Source of the DNA: an uncultured Prevotella sp.
GTDB lineage: Bacteria > Bacteroidota > Bacteroidia > Bacteroidales > Bacteroidaceae
DNA length: 56,607 nucleotides
NCBI GenBank assembly: GCA_900546575.1
Contig: URDM01000007.1
Coordinates: 1 to 56,607, forward strand
Direction of reading: 5' to 3'
Shown here: positions 1 through 7,861 of the stretch, one piece after another
Layout of the letters: the number at the start of each line of letters is the position of its first letter
Numbering within the stretch: the first letter of the stretch is position 1
Position numbers and translations under genes: made by a program
The notes under the pieces: model-generated
Told to the model about the DNA's origin: nothing
Database searches by the model: none
Seen by the model: the letters and a program-made list of their open reading frames with translations, nothing else

Positions 1-1
1 T

Positions 2-74
2 GCGGCAATAGCTCAGTTGGTAGAGCACAACCTTGCCAAGGTTGGGGTCGCGAGTTCAAGTCTCGTTTGCCGCT
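2..74 (+). tRNA. tRNA-Gly (GCC)
   Basis: A full cloverleaf of 73 bases is visible. The acceptor stem pairs GCGGCAA (2-8) with TTGCCGC (67-73), the D arm carries GCTCAGTTGGTAGAGC, the anticodon stem-loop CCTTGCCAAGG reads GCC, and the T arm is CGAGTTCAAGTCTCG. The discriminator base is T at 74 and CCA is not encoded, so CCA must be added after transcription. It decodes GGC/GGT glycine codons. Any upstream promoter lies outside the window. Confidence 0.96.
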
Positions 75-127
75 CTTCTTTTAAAAGATTTTAAATCAGT
101 ATTTTTTGAAGAACAAAACAGAATTCA

Positions 128-682
128 ATGAACTTATACTTAAGATATTTTGACAAGGAGACGTTGGTAACTAACGTTGACGATGCATTGGATTTCTTGC
201 GCTCAATTCAGGAAATAGGAATGAACGCAAACCTTGAAGCTGATGTAAGAGAATACGCCAACAGCGATGTTTACTATCCCAAAAGATACAAGATCAGACC
301 GCGCGTCTACTTTATCATAATAAAGACAACGGCAGCCACTATGCTTGACTTCAAGCAGAAGAAGGCTCTGCATCCCGTACCACAGAATAGTGCGGCAGCC
401 GAAAAGCATGATATGGCTTCGGTTGTGGCTTCACGCCTTAACGAAGAACGTCCGGGATGGTATGAAGGTGAACTGGACTTCAAGCGCGTCGTATTGATTC
501 CTGCTACCGGCAAGCACGAATATCGCGATACACACTTTGTAGTAAGATGCAAAGCCAATTCGGGACAAGACTGCTACAACCGCATCGTAGAACATCTGCG
601 CGACCGTGTGGACAACCGATCACAATTCCCTTCGGCTAAAGGAAAGAACTTCCACTACAAATATCTTGGTATGTGGAAATAA
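128..682 (+). CDS. Conserved-looking hypothetical protein, 184 aa
   Basis: I do not recognise the family. The product is a soluble protein of 184 residues with no signal peptide, no membrane segment and no cysteine cluster (one Cys near residue 148). It has charged and aromatic residues throughout and a beta-rich look (RPRVYFIIIKTTAA, near residue 57). It lies 53 bases after tRNA-Gly and is closed by a strong hairpin terminator at 703-744, so it is probably a single-gene unit. Coding support comes from a long open frame with codon use like its neighbours and from the terminator placed just after its stop. The first ATG (128) is the natural start. No function can be assigned. Confidence 0.7.
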   Translation: MNLYLRYFDKETLVTNVDDALDFLRSIQEIGMNANLEADVREYANSDVYYPKRYKIRPRVYFIIIKTTAATMLDFKQKKALHPVPQNSAAAEKHDMASVVASRLNEERPGWYEGELDFKRVVLIPATGKHEYRDTHFVVRCKANSGQDCYNRIVEHLRDRVDNRSQFPSAKGKNFHYKYLGMWK

Positions 683-702
683 AACATACTGATTACTCAT
701 GT

Positions 703-744
703 CATAGGATGTCGCTTAATACACGGCATCCTATGTTTGGTTTA
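703..744 (+). terminator. Intrinsic terminator after the 128-682 gene
   Basis: CATAGGATGTCG (703-714) pairs with CGGCATCCTATG (724-735), 12 pairs including one G-T wobble, with a 9-base loop and the T-rich tail TTTGGTTTAT. It separates the hypothetical gene from ssb. A TATGTTTG string (732-739) overlaps its tail and fits the Bacteroidetes -7 consensus, but there is no -33 partner, so I do not call a promoter. Confidence 0.85.
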
Positions 745-770
745 TCCTATAACAACAAAATCTGACTATT

Positions 771-1190
771 ATGAACAAAGTAATGCTTATAGGAAACGTC
801 GGTAAAGAGCCCGATGTGAAATATTATGATGCCGACCAGGCTGTAGCTCAATTTCCTTTGGCTACAACCGAAAGAGGCTATATGCTGCCTAACGGCACAC
901 GTGTGCCCGACCGTACCGACTGGCATAATATAGTAATGTGGAGAGAGCTGGCAAAGATAGCTGAAAGATATGTTCACAAAGGCGACAAACTGTATATTGA
1001 AGGCAGAATACGCTACAGATACTACGACGACAAGAAGGGTCAACGCAGATTCATAGCCGAAATATATGCCGACAATATGGAATTGCTTACGCCTAAGCAA
1101 GCTTCGACAACGGTACAGAACAATCAAGCACAAGACAACACACGTACTAAAATAAAAGAGGACGTGGACAACGACACGTTACCATTCTAA
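771..1190 (+). CDS. ssb: Single-stranded DNA-binding protein
   Basis: SSB coats single-stranded DNA during replication, repair and recombination and recruits partner proteins through its C-terminal tip. The N-terminal 105 residues form the OB fold: MNKVMLIGNVGKEPDVKY, then a TDWHNIVMWRELAKIAERYVHKGDKLYIEG segment split by strands, all typical of SSB. A Gln/Asn/Thr-rich linker follows and the protein ends in an acidic tip, DNDTLPF, the usual partner-binding motif. The length of 139 residues is normal for Bacteroidetes. The gene is 15 bases upstream of gldE, a pairing common in this phylum, and the two are probably co-transcribed. Confidence 0.96.
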   Translation: MNKVMLIGNVGKEPDVKYYDADQAVAQFPLATTERGYMLPNGTRVPDRTDWHNIVMWRELAKIAERYVHKGDKLYIEGRIRYRYYDDKKGQRRFIAEIYADNMELLTPKQASTTVQNNQAQDNTRTKIKEDVDNDTLPF

Positions 1191-1205
1191 ATATACATAA
1201 CAATT

Positions 1206-2555
1206 GTGGAAACATACTTAAAATTCATTTCCGATTCACTCTCGGACGTTTACCTCGTTGCTCCTACTACTGGCGTAATAATCTGCATTTTACTGACTAT
1301 GATGCTTATGGCTATGTCGGCATTTGCAAGTGGTTCGGAAATAGCTTTCTTCAGCCTGTCGCCATCTGACCTGGCTGAACTGAACGCACAAAAATCATCG
1401 AGCGACAACAGCATCCTGAAGTTGCGTGAGGATAGCGAGCGCACGCTGGCAACAATCCTTATTACCAACAACTTCGTTAATGTAACGATAATCATGCTGT
1501 GCAACTATATATTCGGCAATATCGTTCATTTCGGAGAGAAGGCTTATTGGCTGCAATTCCTGTCGCTTACCGTAATGTTGACCTTCCTGCTTCTGCTCTT
1601 CGGCGAGATTATGCCTAAGGTGTACAGTCGTCAGGATCCGCTCAACTTCTGCAGAAAAGCCGTAAAGGGTGTATGCTTATGCAGAAAGGTGTTCTGGCCT
1701 ATAGAGAACATACTGCTGCGTAGTGGTGTTATTGCAGAGAAGGTTGTGCAGAGGGAGAAGCACGTATTGAGCGTTGATGATCTGGAACATGCCCTTGAAC
1801 TGACCGACAAGAACGATATCAAGGACGAACAAAGCATGCTTAAGGGTATCATACGATTTGGCGACGAAACAGCCAAGGAGGTGATGACAAGCCGTCAGGA
1901 CATCGTGGGACTGGACATAAAGTCGAACTATACAGAAGTATTGAACTGTATTGTCGAGAACAACTACAGCCGCATTCCGGTATATCAGGAGAATGGCGAC
2001 AACATCCGTGGCATACTGTACATCAAAGACTTGTTGCCTCATCTGTCTAAGCCTGCAACCTTCCGTTGGCAAAGCCTGATGCGCCCACCCTACTTTGTGC
2101 CTGAGACAAAGAAGATTGACGACCTGATGCGCGAATTCCAGGAGAATAAGATACACATCGCTATTGTAGTTGATGAGTTTGGCGGCACAAGCGGACTCGT
2201 CACATTGGAAGACATTCTCGAAGAGATTGTTGGAGAAATCAACGACGAGTATGACGAGGAAAGCAAGCTGTACAGCAAGCTTAACTACAACACGTATATA
2301 TTCGAAGGCAAGACTCTGTTGAGCGACTTCTGCAAGACTCTGAACATCAACGACGAGGAGTTTGCTGACGTGGAAGGCGATGCCGACACGCTTGCCGGAT
2401 TGCTGCTGGAGATTAAGGGCGACTTCCTTAGCATTCACGAGAAGATAGACTTCAAGAACTACACATTCGAAATCGTAGGTATTGAAGAACGCCGTATAAG
2501 CAGAATAAAAGTAACTATACACGAGAAGAAGAAGGAAGACCCTCAGGAGAAGTAA
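1206..2555 (+). CDS. gldE: GldE-type CNNM/CBS-domain membrane protein
   Basis: This is a member of the HlyC/CorC family. The N-terminal part (residues about 20-165) is a CNNM-type membrane domain with several hydrophobic segments. Two CBS domains follow (about 215-335, with EVMTSRQDIVGL and DEFGGTSGLVTLEDILEEI), then a CorC/HlyC C-terminal domain (about 355-440). Relatives are linked to Mg2+/Co2+ transport. In Flavobacterium the orthologue GldE is needed for gliding, but most Bacteroidales that carry it do not glide, so a transport or envelope role is more likely here. The start is GTG at 1206, because the frame has no ATG nearby and this start gives the family length of about 449 residues. 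It sits between ssb and a phosphopantetheinyl transferase, a conserved order in the phylum. Confidence 0.9.
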   Translation: METYLKFISDSLSDVYLVAPTTGVIICILLTMMLMAMSAFASGSEIAFFSLSPSDLAELNAQKSSSDNSILKLREDSERTLATILITNNFVNVTIIMLCNYIFGNIVHFGEKAYWLQFLSLTVMLTFLLLLFGEIMPKVYSRQDPLNFCRKAVKGVCLCRKVFWPIENILLRSGVIAEKVVQREKHVLSVDDLEHALELTDKNDIKDEQSMLKGIIRFGDETAKEVMTSRQDIVGLDIKSNYTEVLNCIVENNYSRIPVYQENGDNIRGILYIKDLLPHLSKPATFRWQSLMRPPYFVPETKKIDDLMREFQENKIHIAIVVDEFGGTSGLVTLEDILEEIVGEINDEYDEESKLYSKLNYNTYIFEGKTLLSDFCKTLNINDEEFADVEGDADTLAGLLLEIKGDFLSIHEKIDFKNYTFEIVGIEERRISRIKVTIHEKKKEDPQEK

Positions 2556-2590
2556 TCTCCTTGAAAGATACAGGTTTTACAAGCTTTGAA

Positions 2591-2626
2591 ATAATGCCTC
2601 CATTATAAATTATGCCTCTATTATAT
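2591..2626 (+). repeat. 18-bp tandem duplication over a start codon
   Basis: Bases 2591-2608 and 2609-2626 match at 15 of 18 positions, and both contain ATGCCTC. The first copy reads ATG CCT CCA TTA TAA, a four-codon decoy frame. The second copy holds the real start of the phosphopantetheinyl transferase (2612). Confidence 0.8.
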
Positions 2627-3265
2627 ATTGAGAGAATTGACGAATATACGCAGCTGGGAACATGGCAGTTTGACGCTTGTACGCACATAGATAACGTATG
2701 TCCGCCTGATGTGTACAACCAAACAAGGACGATGTGCAACAATCGTCAGAAAGAAACAGCTGCGGTATATGCGTTACTTAACGAAATGCTCGGTAGAGGC
2801 GGTTGGATTATCGACCACGAAGACTCGGGCAGACCTATACTCAGACAGTCCGATATGGAGATAGGCATCAGTCACACGAAGAACTACGCAAGTATAATAC
2901 TATCCAAACGAAACCGTGTAGCTGTCGACATAGAATATATTAGCGACAGAATATGCAAGATTGAGGATAAGTTTATGCGTGCAGACGAACGTGACTACAG
3001 CCAAACTCTTTACGGCAAGATTAATGTCTCAAGCGATGCCCGAATTAACAAGGCATGTATCCTGCTATTGTTCTGGTGCGCCAAGGAAACGATGTACAAA
3101 TACTATTCGGACGAACATCTGGCACTACAAGACATCAAGATTGAGCAGATTACAAGCAACGGCATAGACAACGGCAACATCATTTGCCAGAACACCTTGA
3201 GCGGAGAAACCAAATCATTAGTATATAAGGTCAACGACAGTACAGTCTTGACATATTTGGTATAA
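2612..3265 (+). CDS. 4'-phosphopantetheinyl transferase superfamily protein
   Basis: This enzyme moves the phosphopantetheine arm of CoA onto a serine of a carrier protein. The Sfp-type signature is visible: VAVDIE (D106, E108, the Mg2+ ligands) and FWCAKETMYKYY (W155, K158, E159). GISHTKNYASI (residues 85-95) fits the CoA-binding segment before it. At 217 residues it matches the Sfp/EntD group rather than the shorter AcpS, although the C-terminal part is only weakly conserved. No polyketide or peptide synthetase lies nearby. Because it follows ssb-gldE in many Bacteroidetes, it may serve fatty acid ACP. The carrier is not shown by the sequence. Confidence 0.88.
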   Translation: MPLLYIERIDEYTQLGTWQFDACTHIDNVCPPDVYNQTRTMCNNRQKETAAVYALLNEMLGRGGWIIDHEDSGRPILRQSDMEIGISHTKNYASIILSKRNRVAVDIEYISDRICKIEDKFMRADERDYSQTLYGKINVSSDARINKACILLLFWCAKETMYKYYSDEHLALQDIKIEQITSNGIDNGNIICQNTLSGETKSLVYKVNDSTVLTYLV

Positions 3266-3270
3266 TAAAA

Positions 3271-3330
3271 AACAAGCGGTTCAGAACAGGATGATTATTA
3301 TCATTCAGATTCCGAACCGCTTGTTTTGTT
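3271..3330 (+). terminator. Strong bidirectional terminator
   Basis: A perfect 12-bp stem pairs AACAAGCGGTTC (3271-3282) with GAACCGCTTGTT (3314-3325). It is preceded by an A-rich run (3266-3272) and followed by TTGTTT, so it can stop the gldE unit on the plus strand and the convergent glgB operon on the minus strand. A short direct repeat, AGTACACATTA, occurs at 3342 and 3358 just beyond it. Confidence 0.92.
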
Positions 3331-3374
3331 TATGTACAATCAGTACACATTACTAATAGTACACATTATTATAT

Positions 3375-4529
3375 TTAATACATATAATAATACCAGTATG
3401 TATTGCCATACGTATCGCGTAATGCCGTCTGTCGCTCACGGGCATCAGCTATAGACTTCTCCAACTTCTGCATATCCTCAAAGTCGGCATCCAAGACATT
3501 GTCATGATAAACAATACAAGGATTGGAATGAGAATGGGTATACAGTATCAAAGCCTCCTTGTAATGCTTGGGCAACTGTACCGAGTCGTTCACCTCATAA
3601 TACTTGGTGATGTTACGTGCAAAGGCATCCAGCTTCTTGTCCATAAGATAAGCACACAACTGATAATCGACAGTACGACGATTAAGGCGCATGTGCCTGC
3701 GCTGGTAGTCAAGATAATGCATGGTAGACATACGTTGCAGATAGGCATTGCCAAGATAGGCGTAGAAAGTGGTATCGGCAATCAATCCAAAGCCAACGTT
3801 CTTGCCATTTGGCATTAGAGAAGCAGAGCCTCCCTTCAATGGGAACTCGAACAGTCTTTCAGGCAATTGTCCTTTACGTGAAAGAGCATAAGCTGTAAGC
3901 ATAGTAAGATTATCGTCAGCATCAGAATGCAGTTGTAAAGTGCGCAAAGCCTCATCAACATCATTGTCCGCCAAGCATTGTTCAACATGCAAACGGTCGT
4001 GCAGCACTCTGTCAGAATTGCCCCAACCACAAACGAAGAGCATCAAAAGCAATATGACAGTAAGGTTGACCCATAACTTATGCGTCGGATTCTTGAAGTC
4101 AAGGTTGTACTTATCGGTAATACCGGAGGTATTCAAGCCCCAGACAACGACAAAGAACATAATAAGACACAAAGGCAACACATATCCTCCCCAACCAAAC
4201 TCTATAAAACCATTTGCGGCAGAAGCCGACTGACGCACGTCAGTAATCATGGCAAGCAACAATGCTGAGGGAACGAACGTGAAAGCCCATGACAACCGCA
4301 TGCGCTGAAACAAACGGACAACACCCACTTGTATGAGGAGCAGTACTATTGTTATTAGTACCGCTCCTACAAAGTGATTGTAATGGGTTTGTCCTTCAGA
4401 CAACACGTGCTGCATAATCGTCATCAAATCTGCCTGATAGTAGTACAGGTAGAAAAACGAGAACAATGCGAAGACAAATGTACACAACACGTGTGTCAAC
4501 GTATCCTGACTATACTTTACCCTATTCAT
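3375..4529 (-). CDS. DUF6057-like multi-pass membrane protein
   Basis: This is an integral membrane protein of unknown function. The N-terminal half has about five hydrophobic segments (roughly residues 10-30, 52-72, 80-97, 110-130, 152-172). The C-terminal half (about 180-384) is soluble and helical, with a TPR-like feel (CLADNDVDEALRTLQLHSDAD). Its start codon overlaps the glgB stop by one base (TAATG), which is strong evidence for translational coupling as last gene of the MORN-glgB operon. The domain name is from memory and uncertain. The soluble part probably faces the periplasm, because family members look like half-membrane, half-exported proteins. No catalytic motif is visible. Confidence 0.75.
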   Translation of the reverse strand: MNRVKYSQDTLTHVLCTFVFALFSFFYLYYYQADLMTIMQHVLSEGQTHYNHFVGAVLITIVLLLIQVGVVRLFQRMRLSWAFTFVPSALLLAMITDVRQSASAANGFIEFGWGGYVLPLCLIMFFVVVWGLNTSGITDKYNLDFKNPTHKLWVNLTVILLLMLFVCGWGNSDRVLHDRLHVEQCLADNDVDEALRTLQLHSDADDNLTMLTAYALSRKGQLPERLFEFPLKGGSASLMPNGKNVGFGLIADTTFYAYLGNAYLQRMSTMHYLDYQRRHMRLNRRTVDYQLCAYLMDKKLDAFARNITKYYEVNDSVQLPKHYKEALILYTHSHSNPCIVYHDNVLDADFEDMQKLEKSIADARERQTALRDTYGNTYWYYYMY

Positions 4530-6583
4530 TAATTTCTTTTTAATACTACAGCCGAACGAGCGGGAACATAAAGTTTAAGCCATTCCTTACGGTCGTTCAT
4601 ATACAACGGATCATAATTGGTGAGATGCGTAATCGTATCATCAGCAAGACCATTGCCTCCGAAGTCCTTCGAATCGGTATTCAATACTACATCGTACGAT
4701 CCGGTAGGAACAAGGAATCCATAGTCGACAAACGACTGTGTAGGGCTGAAGTTGAATACGAATACCAAATCGCCACGCATATAAGCAAGAATCTGATCGG
4801 AATCGTTGTGCCATATCTCCACTACCGGCTTGTTCTGTATGTTCTTCTCAAGCTTAAGTGTAGCGAGCATAGCCTTGTCGAAATCGCCAAGATAGTGATA
4901 GTCGAGTTCGGGGTTGTCTACAAGATTCCACTGGCGACGTGCATACTTATAGCTCCATCCGTTGCCCTCACGCGGGAAGTCAATCCATTCGGGATGGCCG
5001 AACTCATTACCCATAAAGTTGAGATAGCCACCATTGATGGTAGATGCCGTAACGAGACGTATCATCTTATGCAGGGCAATACCTCTATTGGCGCGGTCGT
5101 TCTCGTCGCCTTTACGGAAGTGCCAGTACATATCGGCATCAATAAGGCGGAAGATTATGGTCTTGTCACCCACAAGAGCCTGGTCGTGACTTTCGCAATA
5201 GCTTATGGTACGCTCGTCTGAACGACGGTTGGTCACCTCCCAGAATATAGAACTTGGCTTCCAAGCCTCATCAGGGAGTTCCTTGATTGTCTTGATCCAA
5301 TAATCAGGGATGTTCATAGCCATACGATAGTCGAAGCCATAGCCGCCATCAGCAAACTTGGCTGCAAGGCCCGGCATACCGCTTACCTCCTCAGCAATGG
5401 TTATAGCATTAGGATTAACCTCGTGTATAAGAAGGTTGGCAAGTGTCAGATAGCAGATGGCATTGTCGTCCTGATGTCCGTTGAAATAATCGCCATAGTT
5501 GCAGAACGCCTCACCAAGGCCATGGCTATAATAAAGCATAGATGTAACGCCATCGAAGCGGAATCCGTCGAAATGGAATTCCTCAAGCCAATACTTGCAG
5601 TTAGAGAGCAGGAAGTGTATCACCTCATCCTTGCCATAATCAAAGCACAATGAGTCCCAAGCCGGATGCTCATGCTTTTCGCCCGGATAGAAATACTGGT
5701 TTGGATCGCCGGCAAGATTGCCGAGTCCCTCTATTTCGTTCTTCACAGCATGTGAATGTACAATATCCATGATAACGGCAATGCCGTCCTTATGAGCCTG
5801 GTCGATAAGAGCCTTCAGCTCCTCGGGAGTACCGAAACGTGAAGAAGCGGCAAAGAAGCTGCTCACATGATATCCGAACGAACCGTAATACGGATGTTCC
5901 TGAATTGCCATAATCTGAATACAGTTGTATCCGTCCTTCTTGATTCGTGGCAACACATTCTCACGGAACTCATTGTATGTACCAACCTTTTCGGCATCCT
6001 GAGCCATTCCGATATGGCACTCGTAGATAAGCAGCGGTGACTTGTTGAGCTTGAACTTTGTCTTCTTCCATTCATAAGGTTCGGGATTCCAAACCTGTGC
6101 AGAGAATATCTTTGTCGCCTCGTCCTGAACCACACGAGTAGCCCAAGCCGGAATACGTTCGCCCATTCCGCCGTCCCAATATACATGCATCTTGAACAGA
6201 TCGCCATGCTTGACAGCCTTCTCAGAGAGTTTCAGTTCCCAATTGCCAGCCTCGTCAATACACTTAGCGCTATAACGCTCGCTCTCGGTCCAGCCATTGA
6301 AGTCGCCTACCAGATAAATTGCAGTAGCGTTAGGAGCCCATTCACGGAACACCCATCCACGCTTTGCCTTGTGCAGGCCATAGTATTTATGTCCGTTAGC
6401 AAAATCCGTAAGTTTTGTCTTTCCATTATTAGTCAGAGAGTTGAGTTTCCACAGAGCATGGTCGTGACGTCCCTTGATAGCCTCTTCGTAAGGCTCAAGA
6501 TAAGCATCATTCTTAACCAATCCAATATGTTTAACTTTGGACTCGGAGTTTTTAGTCTGTGTCTTTTTTGATTTTAATGCCAT
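4529..6583 (-). CDS. glgB: 1,4-alpha-glucan branching enzyme, eukaryote-like
   Basis: GlgB cuts alpha-1,4 chains and rejoins them as alpha-1,6 branches in glycogen. It has an N-terminal CBM48 module (about residues 60-170, WAPNATAIYLVGDFNGW), a GH13 barrel and a C-terminal beta domain. The catalytic set is visible: nucleophile D344 in DGFRFDGVTSM, acid/base E398-E399 in TIAEEVSG, and D467 in ESHDQAL. The sequence around the active site (FDGVTSMLYYSHG, MGNEFGHPEWIDFPREGN) resembles animal and fungal branching enzymes more than E. coli GlgB, a known trait of Bacteroidetes. Other glycogen genes are not in the window. The gene lies 22 bases after the MORN gene and overlaps the membrane protein gene downstream. 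Confidence 0.96.
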   Translation of the reverse strand: MALKSKKTQTKNSESKVKHIGLVKNDAYLEPYEEAIKGRHDHALWKLNSLTNNGKTKLTDFANGHKYYGLHKAKRGWVFREWAPNATAIYLVGDFNGWTESERYSAKCIDEAGNWELKLSEKAVKHGDLFKMHVYWDGGMGERIPAWATRVVQDEATKIFSAQVWNPEPYEWKKTKFKLNKSPLLIYECHIGMAQDAEKVGTYNEFRENVLPRIKKDGYNCIQIMAIQEHPYYGSFGYHVSSFFAASSRFGTPEELKALIDQAHKDGIAVIMDIVHSHAVKNEIEGLGNLAGDPNQYFYPGEKHEHPAWDSLCFDYGKDEVIHFLLSNCKYWLEEFHFDGFRFDGVTSMLYYSHGLGEAFCNYGDYFNGHQDDNAICYLTLANLLIHEVNPNAITIAEEVSGMPGLAAKFADGGYGFDYRMAMNIPDYWIKTIKELPDEAWKPSSIFWEVTNRRSDERTISYCESHDQALVGDKTIIFRLIDADMYWHFRKGDENDRANRGIALHKMIRLVTASTINGGYLNFMGNEFGHPEWIDFPREGNGWSYKYARRQWNLVDNPELDYHYLGDFDKAMLATLKLEKNIQNKPVVEIWHNDSDQILAYMRGDLVFVFNFSPTQSFVDYGFLVPTGSYDVVLNTDSKDFGGNGLADDTITHLTNYDPLYMNDRKEWLKLYVPARSAVVLKRN

Positions 6584-6605
6584 AGCTATAAAATTAGTAC
6601 GTTAG

Positions 6606-7721
6606 TTAATCTTCAAATCGTTTGCCATTTTCATAATGGCCTCGTTTAAGTATCTGTCCATTTCGGTCTTTCTCTACAAAATTTCCGTCTCTTCGGCCGT
6701 TGACATATGAGCCCTCAAAACGTTTGCCGTCTTTATCTTCTTCAATGGCAGCACCATTGCGACGTCCGTCCTTATACATACCCTTGAACTTAGAACCGTC
6801 AGAGAAGTGTATTATGACCTGACCGTTCACCTTGCCGTCCTTGAATTCGCCTTCAAAGACATCACCGTTCTTCTTGACAAGTTTGCCATGTCCATTCTGG
6901 TGGTCGTTCTTCCACATTCCTACATACATGTCGCCATTCTTCCAAAGGAAGGTGCCCATACCATCCTTGCCACCTTCGTTGAAATGGCCAGTATATTTGT
7001 CACCGTTCTTATACTTGAATATGCCTTCGCCAGTACGCTCGCCCTGAACATAATCGCCCTCATAAACGTCTCCGTTCTGGAAGCGGTATACGCCTTTGCC
7101 GTTCTGTATGTCGTTGAGCCAATCGCCTGTATACACGTCGCCATCGGCATACTTGTTAGTACCCTTGCCCGAGCGCTGGTTGTTGAGCCACATGCCATCG
7201 TAAGTAGTACCGTCATTCCATGCAAAGAATCCTTTGCCCGACTTCTGGTCGTTATTCCAGTTGCCATCATAATATGCACCACTTGCAAATGTATATTTTC
7301 CCTTTCCCTGGCGTTTGTCCTTCTGCCAGTTGCCATCGTAAATGTCACCATTATAATAGTACATCACCCCATGACCATGCTGATAGTCACGATACCACAT
7401 ACCCTTATAGCGGTTGTTGTTCATAAACCAGAAAGTGCCAAAGCCATGCTGCTGGTCTTGAAACCACTCTCCTTCGTATTTCTCACCATCTGAAAAAGTA
7501 TAGATGCCTTGTCCCTGACGTTTGCCCTTGACATATTCGCCTTCAAATATGTCACCATTCTTAAAGACAGTACTGCCCTTGCCTTGCGGTTTTCCAGCCT
7601 GCATTTGCCCCTTATACTGTCCACCATCATGAGTAATGCACGAGCCTAAGGTAATTTTTTGCGCAAAAGATCCTACTGAAAAGACAGACAATAGCACAAA
7701 TAAGTATATAGATTTTTTCAC
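6606..7721 (-). CDS. Exported MORN-repeat protein
   Basis: After a signal peptide (residues 1-20, ending in GSFA) the whole protein is a row of about 14 MORN repeats of exactly 23 residues. Each has the form E/D-G-x-W/Y-x5-G-x-G-x3-F-x-N-G-D-x-Y, followed by one worn repeat at the end (GHYENGKRFED). MORN rows make a flat beta sheet that binds lipids or serves as a scaffold. The regular period and lack of other domains suggest a pure scaffold or ligand surface in the periplasm or outer membrane. It is first in the unit with glgB (22-base gap) and has its own promoter at 7750-7780, so it is regulated with glycogen branching. The substrate is unknown. Confidence 0.92.
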   Translation of the reverse strand: MKKSIYLFVLLSVFSVGSFAQKITLGSCITHDGGQYKGQMQAGKPQGKGSTVFKNGDIFEGEYVKGKRQGQGIYTFSDGEKYEGEWFQDQQHGFGTFWFMNNNRYKGMWYRDYQHGHGVMYYYNGDIYDGNWQKDKRQGKGKYTFASGAYYDGNWNNDQKSGKGFFAWNDGTTYDGMWLNNQRSGKGTNKYADGDVYTGDWLNDIQNGKGVYRFQNGDVYEGDYVQGERTGEGIFKYKNGDKYTGHFNEGGKDGMGTFLWKNGDMYVGMWKNDHQNGHGKLVKKNGDVFEGEFKDGKVNGQVIIHFSDGSKFKGMYKDGRRNGAAIEEDKDGKRFEGSYVNGRRDGNFVEKDRNGQILKRGHYENGKRFED

Positions 7722-7749
7722 TTTAATTCAATTTACTGTTATTCTATGC

Positions 7750-7780
7750 CAAAATTATCAATTAATTACGAGACAACAAA
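7750..7780 (-). promoter_or_regulatory. Promoter of the MORN-glgB operon
   Basis: On the minus strand TTTG (7780-7777) is followed after 19 bases by TAATTTTG (7757-7750), a full match to the Bacteroidetes -33/-7 consensus. Transcription would begin near 7745, about 24 bases before the MORN start codon. Confidence 0.8.
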
Positions 7781-7822
7781 ATGTATTTAGGATTTTTAGC
7801 GGAAATATTGCGAAATAAACAT

Positions 7823-7830
7823 TAAATTTG
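7823..7830 (+). promoter_or_regulatory. Probable -7 element of the BrkB-family gene
   Basis: TAAATTTG fits TAnnTTTG and lies 32 bases before the start at 7862. No clear TTTG is seen 19-21 bases upstream. It is divergent from the MORN-operon promoter, so 7722-7861 is a shared control region. Confidence 0.55.
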
Positions 7831-7861
7831 CAGACCAATTCATACTAAAACAGCAACCGAT

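Noticed and set aside
1677..2522. 281-codon frame opposite gldE
   Set aside because: Shadow; gldE carries all domain motifs.
6807..7493. 228-codon frame opposite the MORN gene
   Set aside because: Produced by the regular 69-base repeats read backwards; its repeats are an echo of MORN units.
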